Source: Lepidostoma basale
Lineage: Eukaryota; Arthropoda; Insecta; Trichoptera; Lepidostomatidae
Length of the DNA stretch: 64,000 nucleotides
Reading direction: 5' to 3'
Assembly: GCA_022606425.2 (NCBI GenBank)
Contig: JAHDVF020001503.1
Span: 372,001 to 436,000, forward strand
Shown here: one piece after another, positions 9,600 through 20,569 of the stretch
Numbering within the stretch: the stretch's first letter is position 1
How the letters are laid out: each line of letters opens with the position of its first letter
Notes under the pieces: model-generated
The model's database searches: none
What the model saw: the letters and a program-made list of their open reading frames with translations, nothing else
What the model was told of the DNA's origin: nothing
Translations under genes and position numbers: made by a program

Positions 9600-10425
9600 T
9601 GAAATTTGATTTTCTCGTAATAAATACACATGAAAATTTGCAAGTCTTAGTGTCAAGGATGTATGAGGCATGCAAAAAGAGTGGCTTGGTGATGAATGTG
9701 TCTAAATCTAAAGTGATGGTTTTCGAGAAAGAATAATGTATGACGATTTGTGATATAAGTGCGATGGGCGAAAAATTGGAGCAAGTTACTAAATTTACGT
9801 ATCTGGGAAGCATGTTTACAAGAGACGGAAAAATGGAGATAGACAGCGAAAGAAGCGTTGGTACTGGGAATAAAATAAATGGCGCACTCAAAGTCATTAC
9901 TGCAAATAGAAATATATCCACAGAAGCAAAGATGGCAGTACACAATGGAGTTCTAGTGCCAACCCTCGTGTATGGAAGTGAGGCTTGGAGCTGGCAAAAG
10001 AAGGATGAAAGCATGATAAACGCCGTAGAATGTGCGGAAAAACGTTGTAGGATAGAATACCGAACGATGAAATAAGAAAGAAATGTAAGGCAGATGGCTG
10101 CATCATGAATAAAATTAAAAAAGGATCCCTGAGATGGTTCGGACATATGGAACGAATGGATGAGAGTAGAATGGTTAAAAAGTTGTACACAAGCAGCGTG
10201 AGTGGGAAAAGAAGCCGAAGACGACCGAGAAAAACATGGCATGACCAAATTAATCAATTACTAAAAAGCGGCCACATTCGATGTCGGAATAATCGACGTG
10301 CGTGCATGGTACGATGTATGAATGTAGAGGAATCCCGAGAGGTATGCCAGGACAGGCCAGTGTGGCGATCCATCCTCTCTGCCTACCCCTCCGGGGAAAT
10401 GGCGTGATGGTTAGTTAGTTAGTTT
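9600..10425 (+). mobile_element. LINE-A3 copy, 5'-truncated
   Basis: It runs from LQVLVSRMYEACKKSGLVMN through LEQVTKFTYLGSMFTRDGK, NISTEAKMAVHNGVLVPTL and YGSEAWSWQKKDE. A small deletion near 10030 breaks the frame. It continues as SLRWFGHMERMDESRMVKKL, SVSGKRSRRRPRKTWHDQIN and ends SAYPSGEMA-TGA. The hairpin is CCCC-TCCG-GGG and the tail is GGTTAGTTAGTTAG. Most RT motifs are absent. Confidence 0.88.
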
Positions 10426-10690
10426 TAGTTAAATACAGATCTCAAATAATATTGCTATTCGCACCTGCGTCGTAGGCATTTGGAATATGCAAGCTTTGAT
10501 TAATTCGCTAAATTTTTAAAGTTTCGAATTCCGATGTTTTTAAACCTTGAAAAAATAATTTCTTTTTCAAAAATAGAATGCCGTCTGTAACATAACAGAA
10601 AGTAGGGAAAATACCGTAGATATTAGAACACTAAGATAAATACGAGTATATACGATGTAGGATAGAAAAGTGTCCGTTTATTGTCCCTGC
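10426..10690. other. AT-rich spacer
   Basis: No open frame, RNA motif or match to the repeat families in the window is visible. Confidence 0.5.
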
Positions 10691-12125
10691 CTGTCTCATG
10701 TGAAAAGCGGGAACAGTGCATGAAACGCTGTATGAATGTGAAAGCTAGAGAACCGTGTTAGAAGCGACAGTGCATGATACGCTGCATGAATGTGAAGGCT
10801 ACAGAAGCGTGTCAGGATGGAAGAGTGTGGCGGTCCATCGTCTCTGCCTATTGTGTTAGAAGCGACATGTCATGATTGCTGTATGAATGTGAATGCTAGA
10901 GAAGCGTGTCAGGATGGAAGAGTGTGGCGGTCCATCGTCTCTGCCTATTGTGTTAGAAGCGACAGTGCATGATAGCTGTATGAATATGAAGGCTAGAGAA
11001 GCGTGTCAGGATGGAAGAGTGTGGTGGCCCATCGTATCTGTCTATTGTGTTAGAACAGTGCATGAAACGCTGTATGAATGTGAAAGCTAGAGAACCGTGT
11101 TAGAAGCGACAGTGCATGATACGCTGCATGAATGTGAAGGCTACAGAAGCGTGTCAGGGTGGAAACGTGTGGCGGTCCACCGTCTCTGCCTATTGTGTTA
11201 GAAGCGACAGTGCATGATTGCTGTATGAATGTGAATGCTAGAGAAGCGTGTCAGGATGGAAGAGTGTGGCGGTCCATCGTATCTGCCTATTGTGCTAGAA
11301 GCGACAGTGCATGATAGCTGTATGAATATGAAGGCTAGAGAAGCGTGTCAGGATGGAAGAGTGTGGTGGCCCATCGTATCTGTCTATTGTGTTAGAACAG
11401 TGCATGAAACGCTGTATGAATGTGAAAGCTAGAGAACCGTGTTAGAAGCGACAGTGCATGATACGCTGCATGAATGTGAAGGCTACAGAAGCGTGTCAGG
11501 GTGGAAACGTGTGGCGGTCCACCGTCTCTGCCTATTGTGTTAGAAGCGACAGTGCATGATTGCTGTATGAATGTGAATGCTAGAGAAGCGTGTCAGGATG
11601 GAAGAGTGTGGCGGTCCATCGTCTCTGCCTATTGTGTTAGAAGGGACAGTGTATGATTGCTGTATGAATGTAAAGGATAGAGAAGCGTGTCAGGATGGAA
11701 GAGTGTGGCGGTCCATCGTATCTGCCTATTGTGTTAGAAGCAACAGTGCATGATACGCTGTATGAATATGAAGGCTAGAGAAGCGTGTTAGTATGGAAGA
11801 GTGTGGTGGCCCATCGTATCTGTCTATTGTGTTAGAAGCGACAGTGCATGATACGCTGTATGAATATGAAGGCTAGAGAAGCGTGCTAGGATGGAAGAGT
11901 GTGGTGGTCCATCGTATCTGCCTATTGTGTTAGAAGCGACAGTACATGATTGCTGTATGAATGTGAATGCAAGAGAAGCGTGTCAGGATGGAAGAGTGTG
12001 GCGGTCCATTGTCTCTACCTATTGTGTTAGAAGCGACAGTGCATGATACGCTGTATGAATATGAAGGCTAGAGAAGCGTGTTAGAATAGAAGAGTGTGGC
12101 GGTCCATCGTCTCTGCCTGCCTTTT
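10691..12125 (+). repeat. Sat1 satellite array with 342-bp higher-order repeat
   Basis: About 14-15 monomers of roughly 98 bp (GTGTTAGAAGCGACAGTGCA, GCTGTATGAATGTGAAGGCT, GTGTCAGGATGGAAGAGTGT, GGCGGTCCATCGTCTCTGCC). A characteristic junction (AGAACCGTGTTAGAAGCG within GTGAAAGCTAGAGAACCG) recurs about every 342 bp near 10708, 11050 and 11392. This shows a higher-order unit of three and a half monomers. The orientation is opposite to the array at 4.8-6.1 kb. Confidence 0.92.
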
Positions 12126-12395
12126 GTTCCAGATGAGATAAAGTTATGATAGAGCAAATCAAAAAGGCGCCTTGAGAAAGCGATATTAAACAGTGGTCCG
12201 AGATATGAATATCAGATGTAGTTAACCTTCAGAAACGAATTTATTCATTTCTTTACAGATGTAATGTTGATCTGTATGTGCGTGGGATTTATAACGTAGC
12301 AATTAGCAAGAAATCAGAATCATATCTTACAAGATTTATAGCGAAAGAATTATTCAATACGTTCCAACCATTTAATATTAATATTTATTTTTTAG
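12126..12395. other. Spacer between Sat1 and Sat2
   Basis: Moderately AT-rich. No gene or repeat-family match is seen. Confidence 0.5.
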
Positions 12396-12990
12396 GTATT
12401 GCTCCATTCGTATGAAACATGTCCATCTCTGCCTGAGAGGAATGCAGTGGGATAGATGACACATTATACCAGGAGCACAAGAGCGCCCTACGTTAAGGAG
12501 GCTGAATACTCTGTAGAATCAAGAATGTACATTGCTACATTCGTATGAAACATGTCCATCTCTGCCCGAGAGGAAGGCAGTGGAATAGATGACACGTTAT
12601 ACCAGGAGCACAAGAGCAATGGTCTGACGTTTAGGAGGTAGAATACTCCTTAGAATCAAAAGTGGACATTGCTCCATTTGTATGAAAGATGTCCATCTCT
12701 GCCCGAGAAGAATGCAGTGGGATAGATGACACATTATAACAGGAGCACAAGAGCAAAGGTCCGACGTTAAGGAGGCAGAATACTCCGTAGAATCAAGAGT
12801 GGACATTGTTCCATTTGTATGAAAGATGTCCATCTCTGCCCGAGAGGAATGCAGTGGAATAGATGACACGTTATACCAGGAGCACAAGAGCAATGGTCTG
12901 ACGTTTAGGAGGCAGAATACTCCTTAGAATCAAAAGTGAACATTGCTCCATTCGTATGAAAGATAGTCCGATATTAAGTAGGCACAATGC
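12396..12990 (+). repeat. Sat2 satellite array, about 4 monomers
   Basis: 137-bp monomers share CATTCGTATGAAAGATGTCC, CCCGAGAGGAATGCAGTGGG, ATAGATGACACATTATACCA and GGTCCGACGTTAAGGAGGC. The sequence aligns to the LINE-F 3' region (ATACCAGGA, ATGGTtCCaAC, AATCAAGAGT, ATGAAAGAtGTCcATCTC). Confidence 0.9.
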
Positions 12991-13345
12991 TCAAGAATGT
13001 AACAAAATAATCATCACGCCGTCTCCTCGAGGGGTAGGCAGATAGAATAGACTCCTCACGTGGCCGACATTCAATATTTGATTTATTTGATCGTGCCACG
13101 TTTTTCTCTGACCTATATTTCTAGTTTCGTTAACATCTATCACTCTTTTACGAGTATCTTTCTTTCTTCATTCATTCTTTCCATGTGTACAAACTATCTT
13201 AATTTCCTTTGCGTTATTTTGTTTATAACAATTTCTTTAGCACTGCATTCACTTCTTATACTTTCATTCGACACTATCATACACAGATTTACCACACATT
13301 CGTCTAAATCTCATTTCTACTTCATTTTTCTTAAAGACTAACCAC
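12991..13345 (-). mobile_element. LINE-A1 3' fragment, decayed
   Basis: It starts at the antisense terminus (CATCACGCCGTCTCCTCGAG) with the TTAG tail gone, and continues through many small deletions to the LRRM-equivalent region. The hairpin loop is damaged. Confidence 0.75.
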
Positions 13346-13645
13346 AAAGATTTTAAACAATGATATTAGACACTAAGGGATCGCGCGAGGAACACCAGAA
13401 TAAGAGAGATATGTGAGGTTGAGGATATTATAAGATGGAGCAGACAGCGATAAAGGGACTGTTACGGTCATGTCAAAAGAACAGACACCACCAGTCTCCC
13501 CTATATTGCATTGCATAATCAGCCTCTTGCGACTCATCCTCTTGAAAGACCTCCTAAAAGATGGAAGGACAGCTGGGAACTACCTCACAGGAGGAGCAAC
13601 ACTCTGGAGAACAGACTACACAGGTAGGGAAGAAGAAGAAGAAAA
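13346..13645 (+). mobile_element. LINE-E 3' fragment with GAA tail
   Basis: It contains the RTE-like C-terminal segment (VRNTRIREICEVEDIIRWSRQR-like, with frame breaks) and ends in GGGAAGAAGAAGAAG at about 13628-13641. Close relatives are at 26.7 and 28.6 kb. Confidence 0.75.
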
Positions 13646-13722
13646 ATAAATTTGGAATTTATCGAATAACCATCAAACTGAGTAAAAATTACTCGTTATT
13701 ATGATGAAGGAATCGGGTTGTT

Positions 13723-13793
13723 TCTAGGCTCGAACCCAAGTCCCCTGGATCACGAACTAAACGTTCTATCCCCTAAACCACAATCCGGACTAC
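13723..13793 (-). other. tRNA-like SINE head or tRNA pseudogene
   Basis: On the - strand a pol III A box (TGGTTTAGGGG) precedes a B box (GGGTTCGAGCC) at tRNA-like spacing. The acceptor ends do not pair, so it is not a functional tRNA. A SINE head is the likeliest reading. Confidence 0.5.
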
Positions 13794-14308
13794 TTTCATC
13801 GTTTTTTTGCAAGTTTCACACTTCCATACATAAGGGTCGGCTACAAGGACACCATTGTGCACTGTCATTTTATCTATTTTGGGTAGACTTTTGCTTGCGA
13901 TGACAATTTCAAGTGCACCTTCTTGTTCTTTTCTTTCTCTTAGTTTAGGTCGTATGACCTGTTTGTGACTGTGGGCTGTCCTGGGATGATGATGTCCAGC
14001 CATCTCTCCATCTCTTCGGCGGCCTTCCTGGTAATCTCTTGCTGCTTGGGTTTTCATCTTTAACAATTTTTTCATTCTTGTATTATCCATGTGGTCCACG
14101 TGGTCTTACCAAAAGCGCCTTCTGTTTCTTCCCCATCTCACTATGTCTTCAACACCATAGACAGACCTTATCGTTTCATTTCTGATCCGATCTCTGAGGG
14201 TTTTGCCTGCGATGGAGCGTAGGGTTCGCATTTCTGCTACTCTAAGAAAGTTCTTAGTTCTGTAGTTCTTAGTGCACCATTCGCTTAAATATGAATGTTA
14301 ATATTTGA
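13794..14308 (-). mobile_element. LINE-A fragment split by LINE-E
   Basis: 13794-13919 is antisense LINE-A (TACATAAGGGTCGGC, ACACCATTGTGCACTG). The copy continues at 14271. AGTGCACC is duplicated at 13912-13919 and 14271-14278 around the LINE-E insertion. Confidence 0.7.
13920..14270 (-). mobile_element. LINE-E insertion, 3' part
   Basis: It matches 53.77-54.07 kb in the same orientation (TAGTTTAGGTCGT, GGGCTGTCCTGGGATGATGA, CTGAGGGTTTTGCCTGCGAT). The - strand gives the RTE-like MRTLRSIAGKTLRDRIRNET segment and a proline/glycine-rich end. It is flanked by an 8-bp duplication in LINE-A. Confidence 0.75.
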
Positions 14309-14735
14309 TTGTCTTCTTCTTTCTCCTTGTTGTAGACCTATGTGGTCTGTTCTCCAGAGTGTTGCTCATCCCGTGAGGTAGACTCCGCTGTCCTTCCATC
14401 TTTTAGGAGGTCTTCCACGAGGACGAGTCCCATGAGGCTGATTATGCAGTGCAATATAGGGGAGTATGGTGGTGTCCATATTTAGGACATGACCGTACCA
14501 GTCCATTTTTCACCGTCTTCTCCGTCTTATAATATCATCGACCACATATATCTCTTTAATTCTGATGTTCTTCACACGATCTCTCAGTGTCTTGTTTGCT
14601 ATCGTCCTCAGTGTCTTCATCTCGGAAGTCCTCAAAGCTTGTTTGGTCCTTACTGTGTCTGCCCTTGGTTCAACGCCATATTTTATTATTGGTCTTACGC
14701 ATGCTTTAACCGTCGCGTTGCCATGTGGTCAATTG
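14309..14735 (-). mobile_element. LINE-E subtype copy, 3' half
   Basis: A CTTCTTCTTTCTCC tail (antisense of GAA repeats) is followed on the - strand by RTE-like sequence including TLRTIANKTLRDRVKNIRI and VKACVRPIIKYGVEPRADT. Frameshifts are present. It is the same subtype as 26.7 and 28.6 kb. Confidence 0.75.
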
Positions 14736-15815
14736 AGTTTCCACTGCCAATTTAAAGTTGATTTTCTTAAAACCTATGGACCCTAATATTATAAAAAAAA
14801 TTGTAATCCTCCATTGAAGTGTTCTCAATATTTCGTAATAAAAAAAAAAGCAAAAAATTACTTCCTTCATCCCAAAAAAAAAATTTTTCTAAGACTGCCC
14901 TCACCTTCATTCGTGTTAAGGTAGAACTTGTTTTGCTAATATTTACAACTTTATCAAAAGTGACAAAAGTGTTTTGAACGTATTATAAATTATATCTTTG
15001 GCCTTTTCAATAGGTACGTAATAATACCGACTGTGGATGGAAACGCAGCACGCAACTAAATAATATCAGAACTGTGAAAATATTAACACTTTACCAAAAG
15101 GGACAAATATTAATACTTACTCGTTGTCTTTAACGTATTATACATTTTGCCTAGGTGCCTTTATCATACGTAAAATCTCGTAAAGTCTCGCCCCGCCGGC
15201 CGCGGCGCATAGACAAGTTTATACTTGGTGTCCAGTTGCTCGTATGCCGTGACGCATTCCATATCAGAAATCGCATGGTTCCAGAAAAAAATTAATAATG
15301 ATATGTTTTTCAAATAATCCATGTATGTTATATCGATCTATTTCTAATGAAATTCCCTACAAGATGACATAAATTAAATTTTGATTCATCGAGTCATATA
15401 CTTGATATTTAGATAAAGTTAGCGGTAAAGTGAATTTACCACATGGGAGCGAGCGTTTTGTTTTGAACACGGTACGTTAAGGGTTAAAGATTGCTTTATT
15501 TGATCGTATTAAACGACTACATTAAAATTTTTAGCAAACGTAAACATGGGTGATTTTTTCTATTGACGCTTTTGGAGGGGTTCCAGATGAAAGAAATCTT
15601 ATTTTTAACTTGTCCTCCCACAGTTTGACAACAAGTGGCGCACGTATAAAGCAGGAAATGTGGCGCAATTAATGTTTTTACAACAGGAAGCGTGTTTGTA
15701 TACTAGCAGGGTGTATATAAATATAATTACGGGCTTCTTATTTCTTTTTCATTAATTTTAACCATTTTCTGACCATTGATTCCATATGGAATCATAATGT
15801 AGGATAAGTCCGTGA
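14736..15815. other. AT-rich spacer with an internal imperfect duplication
   Basis: No gene is seen. Two diverged direct copies (about 14945-15020 and 15085-15165) share ACTTTAcCAAAAGgGACAAA, AACGTATTATA and a GCCTTT end. A GC-rich islet (CGCCCCGCCGGCCGCGGCGC) sits at about 15190. A GGTACGTTAAGGGTTAA motif at about 15472-15487 could be a DNA-transposon end, but no partner terminus was found. Confidence 0.45.
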
Positions 15816-16120
15816 CATTTTTCCTTATCTTCTTCTTCTTCTTCTTTTTGTCCTGTCATACCTCCGTGGTGCATAGGGCCTCAAGGAACTTTCTCCATCC
15901 GACTCTATCGCATGCCTGATGCCTAACATCATCCCAAGTGAGGCCTGCCGCCTTAACCACGTCCTGCAGGGCTCTTCTCCAGGTGGCTCTAGGTCTGCCT
16001 CTGAGCGATGCAAGCTGGGTTCCGTCTCAGAGTGTGACCGATCCACTGCCATTTGCGTCTAGCGATTTGTTCTCTAATTAGCTTTTCGCCTGCCATAGTC
16101 CAGAGAGCGGCATTTGACAC
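15816..16120 (-). mobile_element. RTE-like LINE C-terminal fragment with GAA tail
   Basis: CTTCTTCTTCTTCTTC at 15828-15846 is the antisense GAA tail. The - strand encodes EKLIREQIARRKWQWIGHTL followed by a frame-shifted GRPRATWRR-type arginine-rich end, as in RTE-like C-termini. It is not closely similar to LINE-A. Confidence 0.65.
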
Positions 16121-16186
16121 TCTTAATTAAATGTGGAGCCGATCTAATCTGACACCTGTCAATTTATTATTTTATTATTTATTATT

Positions 16187-17106
16187 AGAAGTATGAAAGA
16201 GCTGAAAAGGTTGGATGTAGGTGCCAAAATGAGCGGAGTGTCAGTAAGCTGTCTCTTGTATGCGGATGACGCTGTCCTACTTGCAGACAACGAGCATGAA
16301 TTACAAGTCCTGGTGAATAGTATGTATGAGGTATTCATGCGAAATGATCTGATGATGAATGTTAATAAGTCCAAGGTAATGATTTTTGAAAAGAAAGAAA
16401 CCATGACAGTCTGCAACATTAGCGTGAATGGTGAAAATTTGGAGCAAGTAGTTGAGTTCGTGTATTTAGGTAGAATGTTTACAGTGGAGAGGGATATTGA
16501 AAGAAGGGTTGGGGCGGGCAACAGAGCGAATGGTGCACGTAAAGTTGTCATCGCAAACAAAAACCAATCCAAAAAAAGGTGAAATGGCAGTGCATTATGG
16601 TGTTCTTCTACCGACCCTTATGTATGGAAGCGAAGCATGAAACTGGCAAAAGAAGGATGAAAGTAGAATAAATGCGGTAGAAATGATATCTCTTAAACGA
16701 ATTTGCGGATACTCTGTGTATGATAGAGTGTCGAATGAAAATACAAGAAGTGAATGCGGTGCGAATGATGGTGTTATGAACAAAATAATGAAAGGATCAT
16801 TAAGATGGTTTGGACATATGGAAAGAATGAATGAAGAAAGAATGGTAAAAAAATTATATATAATAATATGTTAACGATGTAAATGGAACTAGAAAAAGAA
16901 TCGGAAGACCGAGGAAAATGTGGCACGATAAAATAAATCAAATATTGAATGTCGGCCATGTGAGGAGTCAGAGAAATCGACCCGCGTGCATGAAACGATG
17001 TATGAATGTTGAGGAATCGAGAGAAATATGCCAGGATAGAAAAGTGTGGCAGTCCATACTTTCTGCCTACCCCTCCGGGGAGACGGCGTGATTGTTAGTT
17101 ACTTAG
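16187..17106 (+). mobile_element. LINE-A1 copy including the RT YADD box
   Basis: A 129-codon frame (16193-16582) encodes MKELKRLDVGAKMSGVSVSC, the catalytic LLYADDAVLLADN box, LMMNVNKSKVMIFEKKE and RDIERRVGAGNRANGARKV. A frameshift near 16575 precedes MAVHYGVLLPTLMYGSEA and the remaining C-terminal blocks. The 3' hairpin is CCCC-TCCG-GGG, followed by GGCGTGATTGTTAGTTAC. The upstream RT motifs are missing. Confidence 0.88.
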
Positions 17107-17108
17107 TT

Positions 17109-17735
17109 TGTTCTTAACCATTTTTTCTCCATCTATACGCTTTATATATCCGAACCAACGTAGCGATCCTTTCATAATACCTTCTTCCGGTCTACATTCC
17201 TTTCTTATATCAGCATTTGAGATTATGTCGTATATCGTTCTACCACACATACGTCTTAGGGACCTCATCTCTACCGCATTTATTCAGCTCTCATCCTTCT
17301 TCTGCCAAATCCATGCTTCGCTTCCATACATTAAGGTTGGGACCAGAACTCCATTGTCAACGGCCATGTTCGCTTTCATTGATACATTTTTGTTTCAAAT
17401 ACCTATTTTTAAAGCCGCTTTGTTACCTGCACTAACCCTTCTTTCGAAGTCACTATCCGTTTGGCCATCCGCTGTGAACATGCTACCTAAATACACAAAT
17501 TCACTCACCTGTTACAAATTCTCTTCGTTCACACTTATATTACAAACTGTCATTTGCTCTTCCCTTTCAAAAACCATCACCTTTGACTTTCCGACATTCA
17601 TCATTAAATCATTTGACTTGCATACCTCATTCATTCTCGACACCAAGACTTGTAATTTGTCCGCACTATCCGCAACGAGAACGGCATCGTCCGCGTAAAG
17701 CAGACAATTTACAGACAGATCACTCATCTTAGCAC
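17109..17735 (-). mobile_element. LINE-A2 fragment, RT box to middle region
   Basis: The - strand encodes MSDLSVNCLLYADDAVLVAD, KLQVLVSRMNEVCKSNDLMM and VFEREEQMTVCNISVNEENL, then frame-shifted downstream blocks. It joins the LINE-A1 tail tip to tip at 17108. The 3' terminus is absent. Confidence 0.85.
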
Positions 17736-17775
17736 CAGCATTTATGTTTATTGTTTCCTAATTTCTCTTTTCATC

Positions 17776-18110
17776 CGCAACAACAATAACAAACCATCAC
17801 GCCGTTTCCCCAGAATGGTGGGCAGACATAATTGACAACCATACTTCTCTATCCTGACACTTCTCTCTAGATTTCTTTACATTCATACAGCGATTCTTAC
17901 ACGGACGTCGATTCTTTCGACTTCTAACATGTCTAGAACCTTTAAATTTGGTTAACATCGATAAGATATACTTTCTTAACTTCATCCACGCCTTCCACGT
18001 GTTGAAACGCAGTGATCCTTTCATAATTTTGTTTATAATAGGTACATTCTTCCGCTCTTCATACTTTCCTAATATCAGAATTTGAAATTATGTCCTAACT
18101 AACTAACTAA
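17776..18110 (-). mobile_element. LINE-A2 3' fragment, decayed
   Basis: A CAACAACAATAACAAACC tail (antisense TTG type) leads into a damaged hairpin (CCCCAGAATGG). The - strand still reads RSRKNRRPCKNRCMNVKKSR and KCQDREVWLSIMSAHHSGETA. Confidence 0.75.
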
Positions 18111-18305
18111 CTTGCTAACCATCACGCCGTTTTCCCGAAAGGGTAGGCAGAAATAATGGGCTGCCACACTTTAACCGTTGCGGCACTCCACCCTTCTCTT
18201 TTCGTCCCGCGGGAGACGCGGTGTGATGGGTTGCGAACCTCATCGCCACCAATAGGCATCTTCCATGCCCACTTCGATCGTCCAACATCCACAAAATAAA
18301 TCATA
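18111..18305 (-). mobile_element. LINE-A 3'-terminal scrap joined to unassigned sequence
   Basis: CTAACCATCACGCCG and a hairpin remnant (CCCGAAAGGG) up to about 18170 are LINE-A. The remainder (GC-richer, CGTCCCGCGGGAGACGCGGT) has no match elsewhere in the window. In antisense it reads VWQPIISAYPFGKTA at the LINE end. Confidence 0.6.
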
Positions 18306-18812
18306 TAAAATACTAACTAACTAACTAACTTACCATCAGGCCGTCTCCCCGGAGGGGTAGGCAGAGAGAATGGAACGCCACACTGTTCTGTCCTGACATA
18401 CTTCTCTCGGTTCCTCTACATTCATACATCGATTTTCCCGACTCCTCACGTGATCGACATTCAATATTTGATTGATTTGATCGTGCCACGTTTTCCTCGG
18501 CCTTCCTCTATTTCTAGCTCCGTTCACGCTGTATAGCTTCATCACCATTCTGCTTTCATACATTCTTTCCATGTGTCCAAACCATCTTAATGACCCTTTC
18601 CTTATTTTGTTCATAACACTTTCATTCGCACCACATTCACTTCTTATACTTGCATTTGTCACTCTATCATATACAGATTTGACACACTCGTCTTAGAGAT
18701 CTCATTTCTACTGCATTTATTCTACTTTCATCCTTCTTTTGCCAGTTCCATGCTTCACTTCCATACATAAGGGTCGGCACAAGAGCACCATTGTGCACTG
18801 CCATCTTAGCCA
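18306..18812 (-). mobile_element. LINE-A1 3' copy
   Basis: A CTAACTAACTAACTTACC tail and hairpin CCCC-TCCG-GGG are followed on the - strand by SAYPSGETA, REVCQDRTVWRSIL, NGARNRGRPRKTWHDQIN, SLRWFGHMERM and SECGANESVMNKIRKG, then YGSEAWNWQKKDESRINAVE. A small deletion removes the RNRRACMTRC block. Confidence 0.85.
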
Positions 18813-18960
18813 TATAAAATACAATGATATAAAATAAAATGAAATGGCCAAATAAAAATGTTTTAACACATAATGTACATTTTAGATGGTGCACTTGTTG
18901 ACTGATCAGATAAAGAAAATCAGACTGCCTTTCGGAAACTAGGAAACATTAAAAAATAAA

Positions 18961-19445
18961 AAAAAATACCCATCAACTCGAAGAGGAAAGTATATGAACT
19001 TGTGTTTTGCCAGTAAGTACATATGGTCTTGAAACTGCCACTCTGACAAAGCACAGTGCAGAGAGACTAAGAGTCATGCAGCGAGCGATGGAGAGAGCCA
19101 TGCTAGGCCTGTCCCTTAGAGATAGAGTCAGGAACGAAACGGCGAGGGATAAAAAAAAGAGTCACAAACGTGATCCACCGGGTGACGGTAAACGGTGACT
19201 TTAAAATTGAAATGGGCAGGGCACGTCGCTAGAGCTGCAGACGAAAGATGGACCAAAATACTTCTGAATTGGAGACCGAGAGAAGAGTAGGAAGACCACA
19301 AATGAGGTGGAGGGATGACCTGGAACGATACGCTGGGGTGCTATGGATGCAGACTGCGCAGGAGAGATCGACATGGAGGAACATGGAGGAGGCTTTCGTC
19401 CAAGAGTTGACGGCGATAAGCTGAAGAAGAAGAAGAAGAAGACTT
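18961..19445 (+). mobile_element. LINE-D 3' copy with GAA tail
   Basis: It encodes the RTE-like segment KVYELVFASKYIWS, KHSAERLRVMQRAMERAMLG and LSLRDRVRNETARDKK in broken frames, and ends with EEAFVQELTAIS then GAAGAAGAAGAAGAAGAAG. It is related to 44.5 and 50.2 kb. Confidence 0.8.
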
Positions 19446-19825
19446 ATTGACACGGACGTCCGGACTTTCGCACGCATCCACCGTTTTTTTATTATCTTTA
19501 ATTAGGCACTTAAAACAATCTAGCACCAGCAAGAACTTAAAAATAATATTGAAGAAATTATTCAAATTGTCATTGGAACAAATGAAAATAAATTTTTTAC
19601 ACCTGTCAAAATTCTTTATATAAACGAAAAACTTGTATAATTTTAACATCAAAACACTACATACGTACTACGTGTCACAATTAACTAGTATCAAGTGCGG
19701 CAACAATCAAATTGGCCAAAACAAATCACTTATACACGAAATATCTCTGAATTTACGGGAGCACCACACAAACCCAACCAATTTTTAAAATATCAGAAAC
19801 ACATACGTCTAAATAATCTCTTCTA
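19446..19825. other. AT-rich spacer
   Basis: No gene, RNA or repeat-family match is seen. Confidence 0.5.
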
Positions 19826-20330
19826 TCGTCTCTGTCTTTTGTGTTAGAAGCGGGAATAGTGCATGACAAGCTGTATGAATGTGAAGGCTACAGAAGCGTG
19901 TCAGGATGGAAGAGTGTGGCGGTCCATCGTCTCTGCTTGTGTTAGAAGTGGGTATAGTGAATGACATGTGCATATCACACTGTATGAATGTAAAGGCTAC
20001 AGAAGCGTGTCAGGATGGAAGAGTGTGGCGGTCCATCGTCTCTGCTCTGTGTTAGAAGCGGGAATAATGAATGACATGCTGTATGAATGTGAAGGCTAGA
20101 GAAGCGTATTAGGATGGAAGAGTATGACGGTCCATCGTCTCTGTCTATTGTGTTAGAAGCGACAGTGCACGACACGCTGTATGAATGTGAAGGCTAGAGA
20201 AGCGTGTCAGGATGAAAGAGTGTGGCGGTCTATCGTGTCTGCCTGTTGTTTTAGAAGAGGGAATAGTGAATGACACGCTGTATGAATGTGAAGGATGCTG
20301 GATTATCATGGGAAGATTGGAGAGTTTTGC
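19826..20330 (+). repeat. Sat1 satellite array, about 5 monomers
   Basis: These are the same monomers as at 10.7 kb, with more divergence and the longer GTTAGAAGCGGGAATAGTG spacer variant. The last monomer decays into ordinary sequence. Confidence 0.88.
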
Positions 20331-20384
20331 AGTCTAGTATTTATCTGTTATTCAATGTTAGAAGTGTTGAAAAATTGTAGTTTA

Positions 20385-20545
20385 AATTATATAATACAGA
20401 AGGACAGGGCAACCGCAACTACGGTGGAAGGATGACATGAAAAGACATGTCGGAATAACCTGGATGCAGTCTGCACAGGACAGAGTGGCGTGGAATTAAA
20501 TGGAAGAGGCTTTTGTCCAGGAGTGGACGGGAATAGGTTGATGAA
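20385..20545 (+). mobile_element. LINE-D 3' end fragment
   Basis: It encodes the last LINE-D residues (RVAWN-MEEAFVQEWTGIG), ending in GGTTGATGAAGAAGAA. It matches 44.79-44.93 kb. It lies immediately downstream of the acidic - strand exon's donor. Confidence 0.75.
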
Positions 20546-20569
20546 GAAGAATAGAAATGATATACTTAC

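Noticed and set aside
13723..13793. Functional tRNA gene
   Set aside because: A and B boxes are present but the acceptor strands do not pair and no clean cloverleaf forms.
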